Shown here: positions 1-14,080 of the stretch, one piece after another
Numbering within the stretch: position 1 is the first letter of the stretch
Layout of the letters: every line of letters starts with the position of its first letter
Source: Onchocerca volvulus
Lineage: Eukaryota; Nematoda; Chromadorea; Rhabditida; Onchocercidae
Direction: 5' to 3'
Length of the DNA: 64,000 nucleotides
Assembly: GCA_000499405.2 (NCBI GenBank)
Contig: HG738137.1
Location: forward strand, 27,711,756-27,775,755
The notes under the pieces: model-generated
What the model was told of the DNA's origin: nothing
Databases searched by the model: none
The model's input: only the letters and a program-made list of their open reading frames with translations
Made by a program: the position numbers and the translations under genes

Positions 1-357
1 TAAACATGAGATGAAAATTAATGGAATTTGACATAAAAAATTTTCAAAATAAAATTTCGAATTTCAAATTTCGAAAAAAAAAGTGTTTTCTATTAAAAAC
101 TAAGGAGATACTTTTATTTATGTAAAAAAGTTGCAACGAAAGAAATTAGAATCCACATGATTCATTTACAAATCTACTGTGGTATATTTGCTTTTCTTCT
201 CTTTTCATACTTTTAAAATTGCTCATTTTAATATATTTTAGTTTGTTTTGTTAGTTTGTTATTTCTAAATTTCTAATAAAAAATGAAATTAGCAATAAAA
301 TCAGCAAAACATAAAAATATATTTCGGATGTTTAAATTAAAATATGAAAAACATTAC

Positions 358-3300
358 TCTGGGCATTACAGCATCCATTCGAGGCCAATCAGATGGCCAA
401 TCCCAGAATCCGTCTCGATCAAAATCAGATCTCCACTGTAAACCAAATGTTATGTTCAAAAATTCAAAAGAAAGAATTCAAAAATTTACAAATTAAAAAT
501 GAAATGAATATATGAAATGATAAATTAAATTGTTAAATGAATAAAAAAGTAAACAATGATTGCTTTCTCATCTTTGAAATCTGATCACTTTATGAATAGT
601 TTAGTAACTGACAACGAATGACACTAATTAAGTAATTAAAATAAGCAAAATATATACTTCGTTATGTTACTCCATAAAAATATTAAATATATAAATACTG
701 AATTTAGTTAAATGATTATAATTACCCTTAAATATATAAATACTGAATTTAGTTAAATGATTATAATTACCCTTTCAAATTATACTAATACTGAAAGTAC
801 ATAATTCACCAGAATCCCTCATTTTTATATTTCCATTTTATCGTATACAAATAATGTCATGTCGGCTTTTCTTTTCGTTTTTCAAAAAATTTTATGACAA
901 TATTAAAATTCCTACCTTTACTCATTAACTTCTCATTTCGTCTCAAGAAAAAAGTGGCGTTTTTTGTAATTTTTACCCCGAAAAGAGTTAATGCTTTTAA
1001 AATTGTTCTTGACAATTCCGGTTTTTTTTTTTTTAACCTATCCGATTTTTGATTGACATAGTTTTCGGCTTTTTTTTTTTTTTTTTTTTTTTAAATGAAT
1101 GTTCCTAATTTCTTTTATATCAATTCTATTCAAATTCATGTACGAAATTGTATTATCCAAAGAGCATATTGTTAAACATTAAGAAGTAATAATTGTAATT
1201 TTTCTAGAATAATTAATATAAATTAATCTCTGCTCTTTAAGAAGTGCAATTAGTTGAGATGAAATAATCTTCCAAATAATAATAAGTTACTTATCTCTAA
1301 AACTCATTCTCATTATAAACTTAGCAAAAAAGTTTCACTGCTGAGATGAAATAATTTTCCAAATTATGGCAAATAACTTATCTGTACAACTCAATCTCAT
1401 CACAAATTTGTCACAAATTGTCATGAAAATGTAAATGAGAGATTAGATTTTGATGGAATTCTTTTGATACATTACAATAGCAAATTGTATATTGCATTAT
1501 TCGGAAATTAATTATTCGAAAATCATTTATGAAAGATTGGAATTAGGTTAAAATTATCAAATAACAATAAATATATACAGTATGTTAATGAAATATTTTT
1601 CGAAAAGGGATCAATTGAAATTGAGGTAAAAAGAAATTTATGGAAAGATTAGAGGTAGATGGAGGGAAGGAATGAGAGAGACATGATTATAAATTTTCAA
1701 AAGAGTTCGAAATATATTCCTCTCCAATTTAAACCAAATGATCCCCAACCAATTTCCGTCATCATCATTGTCATCACTGTCACTGCCATCATCATCATCA
1801 TATCATCATCATAATAATCATCATCATAATCATCATTATTATCATCATCATGTCTATTTCTTGTCCTACGATAATTATAAAACATACACATACATATACA
1901 AATACAAAAACCAAAAACATAATTGCAATTTTGAGATTTTTGAAACTTCTCTTGAAAGAGAGAAAGAGAGGGAAGAGAGAAGGGAGAGAGAAAGAGAGAG
2001 AGAGAGAGCACTTATCTCTACGAGTATCAAATCAAAAAAAGGATTATTTCAATTTTCAACAACGACTAATTTTACATTTACATCAATATAAAAGAGAGTA
2101 ATATCGATTTTTATAAATTTTATAAAATTGAACTTTAGAAAGTGAAAAAATGATTGAAAAAGGAGTAGACTAGTAATGAATGGTAATTTTTGTCGAATAA
2201 AAAGATTTTAAGAAATTTTCTAAAATATCGAATCTTATAAAATCGAACTTGAGAGAATGAAAAAATAGTTAAAAAGGTCTTAACAAAATTTCCTAAAAAT
2301 GATTGTAAAGAATCTTTTCAATTCTAGAAGTAAAATGGCCGCGAAATTATTTAGAAGAGAGACCAGAAAAGAAGAGAACAGAAAGAAGAATAGCTCGAAA
2401 ATTAAACTTTTCATGAGATAGAGCAATTTCATCTTTGTGATAGAATGGCTTCATTTTGTGACAAAAAGTTTAATTTTCGATCATTCCAAAATTATCTATA
2501 TATATGTGTTTATATATTACTTTATTATTTAATTAATTAAAGTTATTTCGAACAAAAAGATTTTTCAAATCATTAAAAATGTCTTAAAAATTGTACATTC
2601 GAAAAAGTGTTCACTTTTCGCGGACATATTAGATTTTTTTTTTTTTTTTTTTGGAGGTCATTTCTTAAAATAAATGAAGTATGATATATTAATTTCGTCT
2701 AAAATTTTTAAAATGAATTATTGCATCTTCATTATATCATTTTCAATCTTCAATAATTTCCAAAAAATAATTCAGTAATACTATAATCAAAAAAAAAGGA
2801 AGATAATTTAGTGATAATGGGCAAATCTTTTCATCTTTTATTGTTTATTAAATCAAATTAATTAAATTTCTACATCATTTCATAATTTTGACAATTTTTT
2901 TTCCAAAATGTCTTTTAATTTGTAAATTAGGGTAAGTTTTTTTTTTTTCATTTTGAACTTTTTTTTTCGTTAAAAACTTTCGCTGCAAACTTTTCTAACA
3001 AATTACTTTGTTTCATTCATGCGAAATTTTATTAATTCAATTTTGATTGAGTAGAAATATTGTCACTCGTCCTATTTTTTTGACTGACTTTTCCTTTTTT
3101 ATTCCCACCGTAAATATAAATGATAATGATATAGTGATAAGTGTAAACAGCAAGACATTTTATTTCCCGAAACTTTATCTATAATGAAGATGCAATAATT
3201 CATTTTAAAAATTTTAGACGAAATTAATATATCATACTAAATTCATGTCGAGTAAATTTTATAAAATTTATTACAGACTAAATGCTATAAAAATATAAAA

Positions 3301-4589
3301 AAAAAAAAGGAGAAGAAACTGTAACAACTGTTTTGAAACTGTACAAAAAAAAAATTTCTAACTTTTTTCGCATCATTTCATTTGATATTCTCTTTCGCAT
3401 TCTCGACGAGACGAAATTCTCGAAAATGTGAGAAACTGGGAGATTGAATGAATGAATGAATGAATGAATGAAGAATGAATGAATGAATGAATGAATGAAT
3501 GAAGAATGAATGAATGAATGAATGAATGAAGAATGAATGAATGAATGAATGAATGAAGAATGAATGAATGAATGAAGAATGAATGAATGAATGAATGAAT
3601 GAAGAATGAATGAATGAATGAATGAATGAAGAATGAATGAATGATCGAATGAATCATTGGTAAATTAAAAGTATCAGAAGAAAAGAAGAAAACAAAAACA
3701 ATGATAGAATCAAAAAGCGCACAACAAAGTTTGGTATTTTCAATCTATGAAATGGGAATGTTATTCAAGAAAAATGAAATGCAAATGTTATTTATGAAAT
3801 GGAAAATTGTTATTTATAAATTTTTTCGCAATGAATTTTTTTTTTCGTTTGAAGGGAAGAACGAAAATTAATCATTTGAATTATCAGTACTGTAGAAGAA
3901 ATAAACAAACAAATATGAGAATTAAATAAGAATTTTGCGAAAAAAAAATTTCAAAATTTACGACAAATCACAAGGCTAAATATTTTTGGAAAATTTTTTT
4001 AAATGAAAAAATGATTTAAAGAAATAAATTTTTGGAATATTTTCGCAATTTAGCAAACAATGCTCCAATTATTTCAAATTCCAAAAATTACCAAGATGAA
4101 AAAGATGTCAATTATCTAGTTGTCCACTTGTTTACGATTTATTTCTGACGAAATGATCCAGTAAATTGTTTACTTATTTAATATTGATTCAACGGAGTAA
4201 ACAAATCTTCCATCCCCTATTTCTCTTTTTCTTGTTTTTCACGGAATCAGCGTAAACATTTAGTTGTTTACTTTCTTAATAACTGTTTAACATAGTAAAC
4301 AAATTCACAAAATAAGGTGCGCAAACGTTAAAATAACGTATGTCAAAATAATATACGTGAAAGGTTAGCGTAATCAAAACTTTTGCACCATTTGAGATAC
4401 AACTTCAAATTCTGTTTGTTCAATTCGTGCGAAAAGCAAGAAACTTACGCGTCGTACGAGTTCACCAGGCCTTGGCCAATCCAGTGGCCAATCATCCCAG
4501 TCTCGATACCAACGATCGCTGTCCCAGAATGGATCTCGAGAACGGTATCTTACACGATCATCACGTAATTTATTTTCCGCAAGCGTCAT
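358..4589 (-). CDS. Small heat-shock protein-like gene, 5' exons only (partial)
   Basis: Two exons read in phase: 4589-4449 (47 codons from ATG) and 435-358 (26 codons). The first ends at a GTAAGT donor, the second has a TTTACAG acceptor and a GTAATG donor, so the gene continues off the left edge. The peptide is rich in W, D, R and P, with DWPLDWPRPGELVRR at the end of exon 1 and FWDWPSDWPR in exon 2. Such W/D/P-rich N-termini precede the alpha-crystallin domain in some nematode small HSPs (HSP-43 type); that assignment is inference because no alpha-crystallin domain lies inside the window. The sequence TTTTTTGCAG stands 3 bases before the ATG and looks like a trans-splice acceptor. The intron between the exons is about 4.0 kb, long for this window, and holds a large ATGA microsatellite. 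The two exons encode variants of the same motif, suggesting exon duplication. Confidence 0.55.
683..772. repeat. Perfect 45-bp tandem duplication
   Basis: Two identical 45-bp copies, 683-727 and 728-772, each beginning TTAAATATATAAATACTG and ending ATTACCC. They lie in the large intron of the small-HSP-like gene. Identity of both copies suggests a recent event. Confidence 0.9.
1738..2010. repeat. Simple-sequence tract: ATC/ATA-rich then GA-rich
   Basis: From about 1755 to 1850 the plus strand is dominated by CATCAT/CATAAT triplets, followed at about 1955-2008 by a GA-rich run. The open frames across it (His-, Tyr- or Asp-rich) are products of the repeat and not genes. Confidence 0.8.
3446..3644. 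repeat. GAAT tetranucleotide array with regular GAAGAA breaks
   Basis: A 199-bp array of GAAT units. Seven GAAGAA interruptions start at 3470, 3501, 3528, 3555, 3574, 3601 and 3628, spaced 31, 27, 27, 19, 27 and 27 bp. Every spacing is 3 modulo 4, as expected if one base was lost once and the resulting 27-bp block was then amplified. The minus-strand open frame (FIHS repeats) is a by-product. Confidence 0.95.
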
Positions 4590-4599
4590 TTTCTGCAAA

Positions 4600-7500
4600 A
4601 AATTAATGAAAAATTATTGATAATTAGCAACTTGATACAATAGCAAACACGTAAAAACGTAACGGCTTGGAAATGCAGAAAATTTATCTTTATCGTTATT
4701 TTAGATTGATTAGTTTCTGTTTTTTGAAAATTTCTGGAGAAATGTTGAATTTGCTAGATTGATAATTATTTGTGACCTAATTGCATTCGTTGATAATATG
4801 ATCACAGTAGTGTGACAAGCAAATGTCACCAAGTGGTGGCAAAAAAAAGCAAGACATATGAGAAATAAACTTTAATTAACGAAGCAATGACAACTTTTAA
4901 TTAATCACAAAATGAAATGAAGTTATGACAAAAACAGCGAAAACGATTAGAATTTTCTTAAAAATTAAAATAATTTTGCAAATTTTGTCGAATTGTCGGA
5001 AGGTATTGAAATCCTAAATATTATTTAACTTGTTGACATAATTTTAACTTCTTGATTTTCTGTTTTTCCCTCTTCCTTCTCTCATTTCTACTAAGTCTTC
5101 TCAATTAATTGATTAAATCCCCGTGATTTGTCACATATAAAAGTTAGTACAAGCAAGGTACATTGAAAATATTTTGAAATGAAAACAAGTCTTTGAAAGT
5201 AAATTCCAAATATTAGTTGTTTTCGTTGACTTTTCATATGATTAAATAATCGAAAGACCAAAGATTAGATCTAATAAATTTGTTATTCATTAACTTAAGG
5301 AGTAGAATTTGAGAAGTAATTGTAACCTATGACTTTCAAATTATCGAAAAAAAAACAATAAATTTGAATTATCTACTGATTATTCACCAATTTCAGTTTC
5401 TTCTTTTTTTTGAATAAAATTCCAAATGCAACTGAAAAAAAAACTACCATTTGTAAATTTTTACAACATTTGAAGGGAATTTCAAAAGATACAGGTCATG
5501 ACCGATTGAATATCCTCTTGATAAAGAATTCGCCGATACCTTGTACCTCTAAAATTTAAATTTTAAATTTAATCTTCTTTCAACCTAACCAGTTTGATAG
5601 TTAAGTCATTTGAGAGGACTTAAATATATTGATATCAATAAATATGCTAAAATCGATTGTTTTATACTAAAATCAATAAGTTTATGAAATTCCCTTCTTA
5701 AAAAAGAAAAAAAAATTAAATTTGCAATTATATTAATATTAAGAAGTTCTAAAAGATTAAAAATCCAATGAAAAACAACAAAACTTATCGTAAGAATTAT
5801 TTACACTACTTTAGTTACTCTCAGAAAAATGATTTTTGAAGTTGAACAAAGATTTAAAAACTATCGTAGAGATCAGAATTTTAAAATTGAAAAATTAATC
5901 TTTCCCTTTCTTTAAAGAAAATTGCAGCATTAAGCAAAAAAGAAAGATTAAAATTTCCACTTTTGTATTATATTTGAAGTAATTAATCTAGTTAATCCAG
6001 TCTGGAATATTTATTCTACTCAATAAGTTCATTGCGATTCTTGAAAAATTTTATCGCAAATAATTCAAAGAATTTATTTTGATATCATCAGGATTCTTCA
6101 TCATTGAATCAATTTTTATGAATCAAAATACCAAAATCATATTATGATTTTCATGATTGGAATTACAAACTCGTGAATTTAGAAAGGATCTGAAAGACAT
6201 AACGAATATTTGGATGCGAAAAATTTCCGAGGAAAATAAAAACTTGTTTGACGAGATGTAATCTTGGAAAAAGTTGGAATTTTCTAGTTTTGCGATAATT
6301 TTATGATAATAAAAAGAAAGATAATAAGGAGTAAACAAATCTGTAATAAAATATCAAATTCATAGTTGTCATCATCAGCTTAAATTAATTTAAACATATT
6401 AATGGGAAAATACAGAGTAAATAAAAAATGACAATGAGATTATCACGAGAATCAGCTGTTATCACCGTTTTCAAAATATTCAAAACTTATCCCTTCAAAT
6501 TGAAAAAAAAAAAAATCAAAAATTGTTTAAAAATTGGACAAAAAGAGGAATTTTATAAAAGAAAATAAAATTAATTAAAAGAATGAAGTGAAAAGTAGCA
6601 AAATCACAGACTAATTTTTTATTCCAAACAACTGTCTGAAACATTCTGATGCACAAAAAAGTTAAAAATACGCAAAAGACACGTAAGAGAGCAAGCGTCA
6701 AACGTGAAATATCAACGACATCGTTGAAGAGTGATGTAGCTTGACGTATTGGGCCCATTTAACATTGGCTGTGCTTTCTTTTTTTTGGCACTATAATAGC
6801 TTAGCTAGGACATTTACAGTAGCCAAGACTAAAGTAGAAGTGCTGGCTCAATCAATAAGCAGCCAAGTCGAAATAAAAAAATTCCGAGGCTTCTCCCTGA
6901 CATATATTCTAATCTAATCTCATAGAGTAAGAAAAGTAATTTGTGGCCGAAATGAACTTACAAGATTGACGGTTACTTTAACAGACGTGGAACACGTAAC
7001 ACGTAATACTTTGGAATTAAACGAAATTTGACGCTCTTACGCTTTTCACTTTTCTTCCACGTTTATATACAGCTTTCAACGAATGCATGATTCGATAATT
7101 GGATGAAATATGAAGTATGAAAGAGGCAAATACCGCCCATTTATTTCATTTCCGATTTTTTCATAAAGTTTTAAAAAAGTTCACAACTTGTTGACTCATT
7201 TCAATCAGAATTGATGACTCATTCCAGCCAGATCTTTAGAAAAGTCTTCAAAAGCTTTTTGACAAAAAAAGTTTCATTCGTTTTTTCACTCCTACTGTTG
7301 TTGTACTTTTTCCTTCATGATGATGATTCATTCATTCTATTTTCTTGAAGATCGATTCATTTTTAGTCAAAATAATTTCAAAATTTTTTTTCAAAAATTA
7401 AAAAAAAGTTTTTTTCACAAATATGTTGAAATTTTTAACAATGATTTATCATAAAATATGTAAAATGTTGCTTTTTTTTTTGGTGGGTGACTTTTTTTTT

Positions 7501-10500
7501 CCTAAAATAATATCTTAGAAAGATTTGTCACATTGAAATTAAATTATTTATCAATTTATCTCTCTATTTCTTTTTTCTCTCCCTCTCTCTCTCGCTCTTT
7601 CCTTTATTCTCCCGAAATTATTATCACATCAAAAATAAATAGATTAGTAATGAATCGCTAAGCATAGATAAATTGATTAGCAATCTAATCAAAAAATTTT
7701 TTAAATTTTAAATTTTTTGCAAATCTTATTAAAATGTTTAATAAGCTACTTTTTTTTGCAAATTTCTGTCCCGGCATTATATCTATTTTATATTTTACGG
7801 TTTTATTTTTTCAAAACTTTACAAATTTAAAATTAAAATTAATTTAAAAGTTTTTTTTAATAAACTTTAAAACTTTACAGATTCTTTTTTGGACTTTACT
7901 TTTTTAAAATTTGACAGCCTTGACAGCTTTTTTCCAAAAAATTTTTAAAATTTTACAAATTTAAAATTATTTTTAACAATTTGTTATTTTTTCATCTTTG
8001 AAAAATGTTAAAATAGTAATAAATAAAGAACGATATATTTTTAGATCGTAATTGCTATAATTTATGTTTAATTCGCTGCTATTTCATTTATTTGAAGTAA
8101 TAAATTTTAACTGGAAAAGAAATTTTTTTTTTTTTTTTTTGTAAAGGAATGCTGTAAGCTTCAAATTAACTTCACTTTTTCAATAAAATATGATTTAAAA
8201 CCGTACAAAATATTAATGAAATACAAAAGAATTAATAGAGCATAAAATAGAAATATGAAATGATCAATTATTCGATATCATTACGATATATGTTTTTTGA
8301 ATTGTGATCAAAAATTTCAATAATTTTTCGAAAATTGAAATTTCAAGCAATTCATCTATCTGTTGCTTAGTCTTTTTTTAAAGATGAAACTTATCGATAC
8401 GCTTATTTTATGATATATTTAATCTATTATCAATATATTATTCTGATTTTTATCGATTAATTGCAGACGAAAATTTTAACTAAATTGAAAAATTGAAAGA
8501 TGAGAAAAATTTTTATCTTTAGAAAAGGATCAAAGCATGATTATTTAACGAAGCTAAGGAGCTTGAGGAAGGTAAATGAAAGGTAATAAAACTTGAATAA
8601 AAATGCAAACAGCAAATTGTGATAAGAAAAAACGATAAGATCAAAAATCATTTTGGGTAAGCCGAAATTCGTATTATATTGATCTTATCAATGCGTTACG
8701 AATCTGTTATCAATGTAATGAGAAAGTTTAAAAAATCAAAGTTTTACACATTAAGTTTGAAAAAAAAAGTCAATGATTTTTTCCATTTTGTTTTTTTCCG
8801 ATATTTTTGTTCAATTGAGAGCATTTTAATTTGGCAATATACAAATACAGCTGATAGTTTTAACTTATCATGCATAAATAATTGGAAGAAAAAAGCCAAG
8901 AATAAGCCAAAGATAGGCTCTAGGACAACAATTAGTTGACATCAGCAGTAACCATGGTATCTTAATGAGCTTTAAAACCTTTCCAACCTTTCAATGATGG
9001 ATTAAAAGACAAGAAAATGATATAATTTAAGAAAAAAATTCAAAAAAATATTCCCAATTTCCATCATTTTTCTATTGATTTTGCAAAAGGAAGAAGCACT
9101 TAGGTGGCTTATGGGACAGTTCAGAACATTTGTCACCACCAATATTTTTGTCATTTTCAGGTTAAATGGAACTTATATTTATTCATATTACAAATTTTAT
9201 TTCAACTTTTTATTAAAATCTAAAGATGACAGTAAGTTCAATAGAATTTATATTTATTTATATCACAAAGTTTTCGGTTAAATACACAAATGTACAAATG
9301 GTATTTGACAATTTTGCTTTATTCAAGAAAGAAATTAAATGTCAAATATGAAAAATTTTAAATTTTATAAAAATTTAAATTCATTGCGACAACATTTATG
9401 ATCATTTGAAAATGATCAAAATTACAAGAAAAATAGGAATATCTAATTTAAATTAAAATCGGAAAAAAAATAGTCATTTTTAATTACAATTGAAACAATT
9501 TTTGGTAATTTATTTTATATCCATTTTCAATTAAAATTGAAGTAATTTTGACCAAATTGGTTAAAATTGAAATATTTTTGATGGAATTTTAATATTCAAA
9601 CTGATTAAGATAAACTATAATTATTACAATACTGATTAAATTTAAATGACCCCAATGAATCGCATTTGTTAAAATTTAAATAATTTCAATAGATCAAATT
9701 TTACTGGTATGAAAAGAAAATAAAAACTTAATTAGTTAGCACAAACATTTATCACTGTTTGTAAATAAATAACTGATTGATTACAAAAAGAAAAAAAAAA
9801 ATTTCGCTATCAAAAGTTTAAATTCATGAAAATAAAATTATTTTTCAAAAAAAAAAAAAAATACAGCAATAAGGAGTTTTCATTTGATTTTAAAAAGAAA
9901 AATTTCATTCTTTTTTTTTTTTTAAATTTCGATCACATTTTGTAATGTATGATGTAAAAGAACTAATACAAACATAGATAGCTCTGTAAATAAAAATCTC
10001 TTTTTCAGAAATAAATAAAATGCATATTTTTGTATTTTAAAATTGAAAAAAAAAATTTTTTTTTTGATTTTGTTAATTTTATGAGAGTTTTTTGTGCCAG
10101 ATTTTTCAAAAATTGTGCAAAACTTTAATGGTTTTCGAAAGACTTGCATTAATTGAATAAAAAAAATAATCAATTCAAATCGAAGTCAATTGCCAAGAAA
10201 AATAAAAGTGCAGTAACCGAGAAGTTTTGATGGAAATATAAAATTTCTATAAGTTAAACCATTTACAGAAGAATATTCAAATTGAAATATTATTGACAAC
10301 ATGATAATAATATCGATGAACTATCGACCTGATTAATTTGAATATGAACTGTTGACCTGATTAATTGGAATACGAATTGTTGACTTGATTAACTCGAATT
10401 TTTCGTTTTAATTTCCACTTTAAAATTAACATATATCAAATATCTGTCATATATCGATTCTACTTTAATTTAATTTATTTATTTCGCTTAAAATTCAAAC

Positions 10501-13500
10501 AAAAGTCTTGTAAAAAGAATATTGGCCGAAGGCTAAAGAGCCAAAATGGTAGGTAAAGTCGTTCAACTTTGATCAGAACTGTTAACAAAAACTTTGCAAT
10601 GTAAAATTTCAGATAAAGTTGGTCATAGCATTAAAGCAACTTGAAAAAAATTGACATAACTCTTAAATCTTTCATGCATTATTTGAATTTCTTATTTATT
10701 ATATTTCACATTCTAGTTTAAAATTTCATTCTTCTGATAATAAATTATCATTTCGCAAAATATCATAATGTAGAAGTTATTTATTAATTGTAATCGAAAT
10801 GATATTGCTTAAGTTTCTTATTATTTCTTTCATTTTCATTAATAACTTTCTTTTACTGACAAGTCCCGTTTCTGATAAGTTTCTTTTTTTTTTCACTGTT
10901 CCATTGATAAATTTCTTTTTCTTTTTTTTTTCACTATTTCTTCAATAATTTTTTTTTTTTTATTTTACTATTCCTTTTATGTTCCATTGACAAATTTCTT
11001 TTATATTTGATTGAACGATGGCAAAATAAGATTTAAAAAAAACTTCTACTATTTAAGAAAATTTTTTTAATGTTTTATTCAATATTTGATATTTTATACA
11101 ATGATTGATGATAACAATATTTTCTAATCGTTTAATGTCATTCTGCCATTCGTCATTATGATATCATCGAAAGATAAAATCAATTTCATGCTTATTTTAC
11201 GTCAACCTTGGAATTTCATCGTTTAATTCATTCAGTATTAAAATTGTCAGCTATACTAATTCAATAATAATAGCTGATAATATGCATGCAAGGCATTCAT
11301 CTTACAATATATTTCCTTTGCAATTCCAGTATTGAAAATTGACGTAAAATCAAATATGATCAAGAAGATGTATTCGTAAAATAATTTAAAAATAGATTAT
11401 TTATATTCCGACTAATTCGTTGCAGCATCTCAAGAAAATCACATAATTATTTCATAAAAAAAGACAATTAGCCAAATATTTACTTTTTTTGTCTTAACTT
11501 TGAAATCATTGCATTTATTTATACCGCATATTTACCTCATTCATAGGTAATTCTCTAAGCTCGGAATTCAAATAGCACAAAAGCGATTTCAAGTATTTTT
11601 GTATTCCGAATTAATTCTCACAATATTTCGGGAAAGTTACATAAGTATTACATGAGAGAATTAGCCAACTCCTATGAGAGTTTGAAACAAAGTTTTTATG
11701 ATTTTCAAAAAAATTATATTTGAAATCCTCAGTACTGATTCTTTCTAGAACAACAAAATAATTCCAGGCAGAATATAAATCACTGCTTTTCCAACTTATT
11801 GATGCTTTTCAAAATTTCTTTGTTGTCTAATGTTTCAAATTGGAAAACTAGATTTTTTTTTAATTGTGAAATTAGATTTCTAATTTCTGTCAAAATTATT
11901 TACTATCAAAATTAACAGCTGAATAAAACCTATTTTTGAAATCATCAGCTTTGTCCATCCATAAAATTTCACAAAAAAGGAAAGCTAGCTAGTTTTTTTA
12001 TTAATGAATTTCACAAATTCACGAAAAAAAGACCCAGAGAGAAACTTAATTATTTAATAAACTTTGCTTATGCTCGTTACTGGAAGAAAAATTTTGCATA
12101 TCATTGATTCCAAGTCAAGACATGATATTATCTATTATGTAATTACCGGCCAGGTAGTGGAATTTTTAATAAATGATTGATAGCAAAAAACTGAAATTGA
12201 CGCTAAAAAAAAATGTAAATAAATAAAAAACAAAAACGCAAATACTCCCAGAATACAGTTTTTAGAAAAAAAATTCGGGATTTTAAATTGAAATCGATAA
12301 AATCGAATATTTAAAAATCATTCTTCAGTTACATCCAAGCAATGCACAATATGAATAGCAGAATAGCTTGAAATATATTTTAAAACAATTGTTCTAAAAA
12401 TAAATTGCACTTCTACATCAATAATATTTGCACTAAATTCTATAGATGTACTTGAAATAATTTATAACATTCAAACTTGCTGAAGTACTAAAACTTGTTT
12501 CACATTTACGGTAAAAGAAAAAAATGCAAACAATTAAACCGAAAGTTCAAATTTTATTTCAATTGTAATAATTACCACTCATTACATGAATATCTCGTCG
12601 ACAATTGAACATTCCACCAATTCTGCTGTTAATTTTTGTTTCAAAAAATCAATATCACTTGAAAATTTTGATCAACTCGTAAATATATTCGGCTGCAAAC
12701 ATATTGGAGAATTCGATTACACCTTGCCCTTCCATATATATCTATAATCTATCCATTTAAATTATTCAAAAATTCTCGTCAGTCCATATGGCCTAGCATC
12801 TTTCATAACTTTTATATTAAAACTCAAGTTTATTATTACCTGTACAGATTTCAACGTTAAGTTGGTCAAATTACAAATGTTAACTAAATTGCAAGAAATA
12901 TCAAATAATAACAATCTTAATATTTAATCCACCAACTGATTTTTGTTGCATGTGCTAAACAGAAATGTTCCAACAACATATTATAACAAATACAAAATCA
13001 GCGTAAAATCCTCCTCCTTAAACGAATGCTTCTATCCTACTTTCGATTCGACATTTAATTTGACAATTGGTAATTACATACCATTGCCTTATCAAAAACT
13101 TACCTGCCTGCACAAAATTCCATTGAAGAATCGGATTATCAATGTATCTGTTGAATCTACTTATCCAGCAATTACAGGTAATTCAGATAAATAATTCTAT
13201 GATATCAAATAATTACTTTGAAAAGAAAACAAAAAGCAACAGAAATCCAAAAATTTTGTATCGCTAAAACGATATTAAAGTATTTAGAAATTCAAAAACT
13301 TTTGTATACTTCATAAACTACAACATCAAAAATTTTCGCAAAAATCAAAAGAATAATCACTACAAATGTGCTAAAGAGTAGAAATAATTCTCTTGATAAA
13401 TGTACCGTCACACCTTATTCAAGATGGGTTCCATTCACTTCGTTGCAGAAAATGATGAAATATGCAGTAATAATGACTATAAAACAATCACAAACAAATA

Positions 13501-14080
13501 AGAATTGGAAAAAAAAAGATGACTCAGACTTTCAAATCAGTTAACAATAAAGAAAATAAGATTAAAAAAGTGCTTCAGGATTTCATGCTATATAAACCAC
13601 ACATACTGATGAATGGAAAACAAAAAAAAAGAAAAAAAAAAGACTCGACTGCTTTTTCAGTGAAAAGAAAGATCATTTTTACATAAAATTTCCGAGATAA
13701 ACAGTGGAATTCAGATGCCATTCTCTTTTACCAACACAATACAATAGAGATGGCTAATAATAATAATTATTATTGAATCAACACAAATCTCTTGAAAACT
13801 GACATCATAAAGACATTAAATTGTTCCGTCCAAGCTAAACACTTGTAAAATTTCTGTTCACATTCTGTCCGAAAATTTAAACTTTTGTAAAATTTCTGCA
13901 CACGTTCTGTCTGACAAATTAAACTCTTGTAAAATTTCTGCCCACGTTTCAGCTAAAAATTGCTCAAAACATTAGTATTCGGAAAACATAACGTCTACAT
14001 GAAAAGCTTGAAATTAATAATTTCAGAATAAAAACTATAATTTCAGAAACATCTTGTGGCAATGTCTTAAAAGCATTAAA
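4600..14080. other. Gene-poor AT-rich stretch
   Basis: About 9.5 kb without a supported gene. It holds homopolymer A/T runs, a TC-rich tract near 7561-7610, a slightly more GC-rich segment at about 6640-7120 that could be a promoter or 5' region, and a small tandem repeat at 10319-10402. Open frames of 60-86 codons are AT-biased, lack convincing splice context and resemble no family I know. Confidence 0.6.
10319..10402. repeat. Three tandem 28-bp units
   Basis: Imperfect units 10319-10346, 10347-10374 and 10375-10402 share the core TTGACCTGATTAATT followed by GAATA. Intergenic; no function evident. Confidence 0.8.

Noticed and set aside
1697..2101. Frames with Asp-, His- and Arg/Glu-rich runs
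   Set aside because: Products of ATC and GA simple repeats.
4726..4739. Possible heat-shock element upstream of the small-HSP-like exon
   Set aside because: GAA and TTC blocks are three bases apart rather than two, so the canonical nGAAnnTTCn spacing is not met.
6516..6758. Hydrophobic 80-codon minus frame in a slightly GC-richer segment
   Set aside because: No splice context or similarity; the segment is more likely regulatory or a non-coding first exon.
12943..13194. 83-codon plus frame with two possible glycosylation sites
   Set aside because: No ATG near the start, no recognisable family, no flanking coding exons; kept only as a weak possibility.
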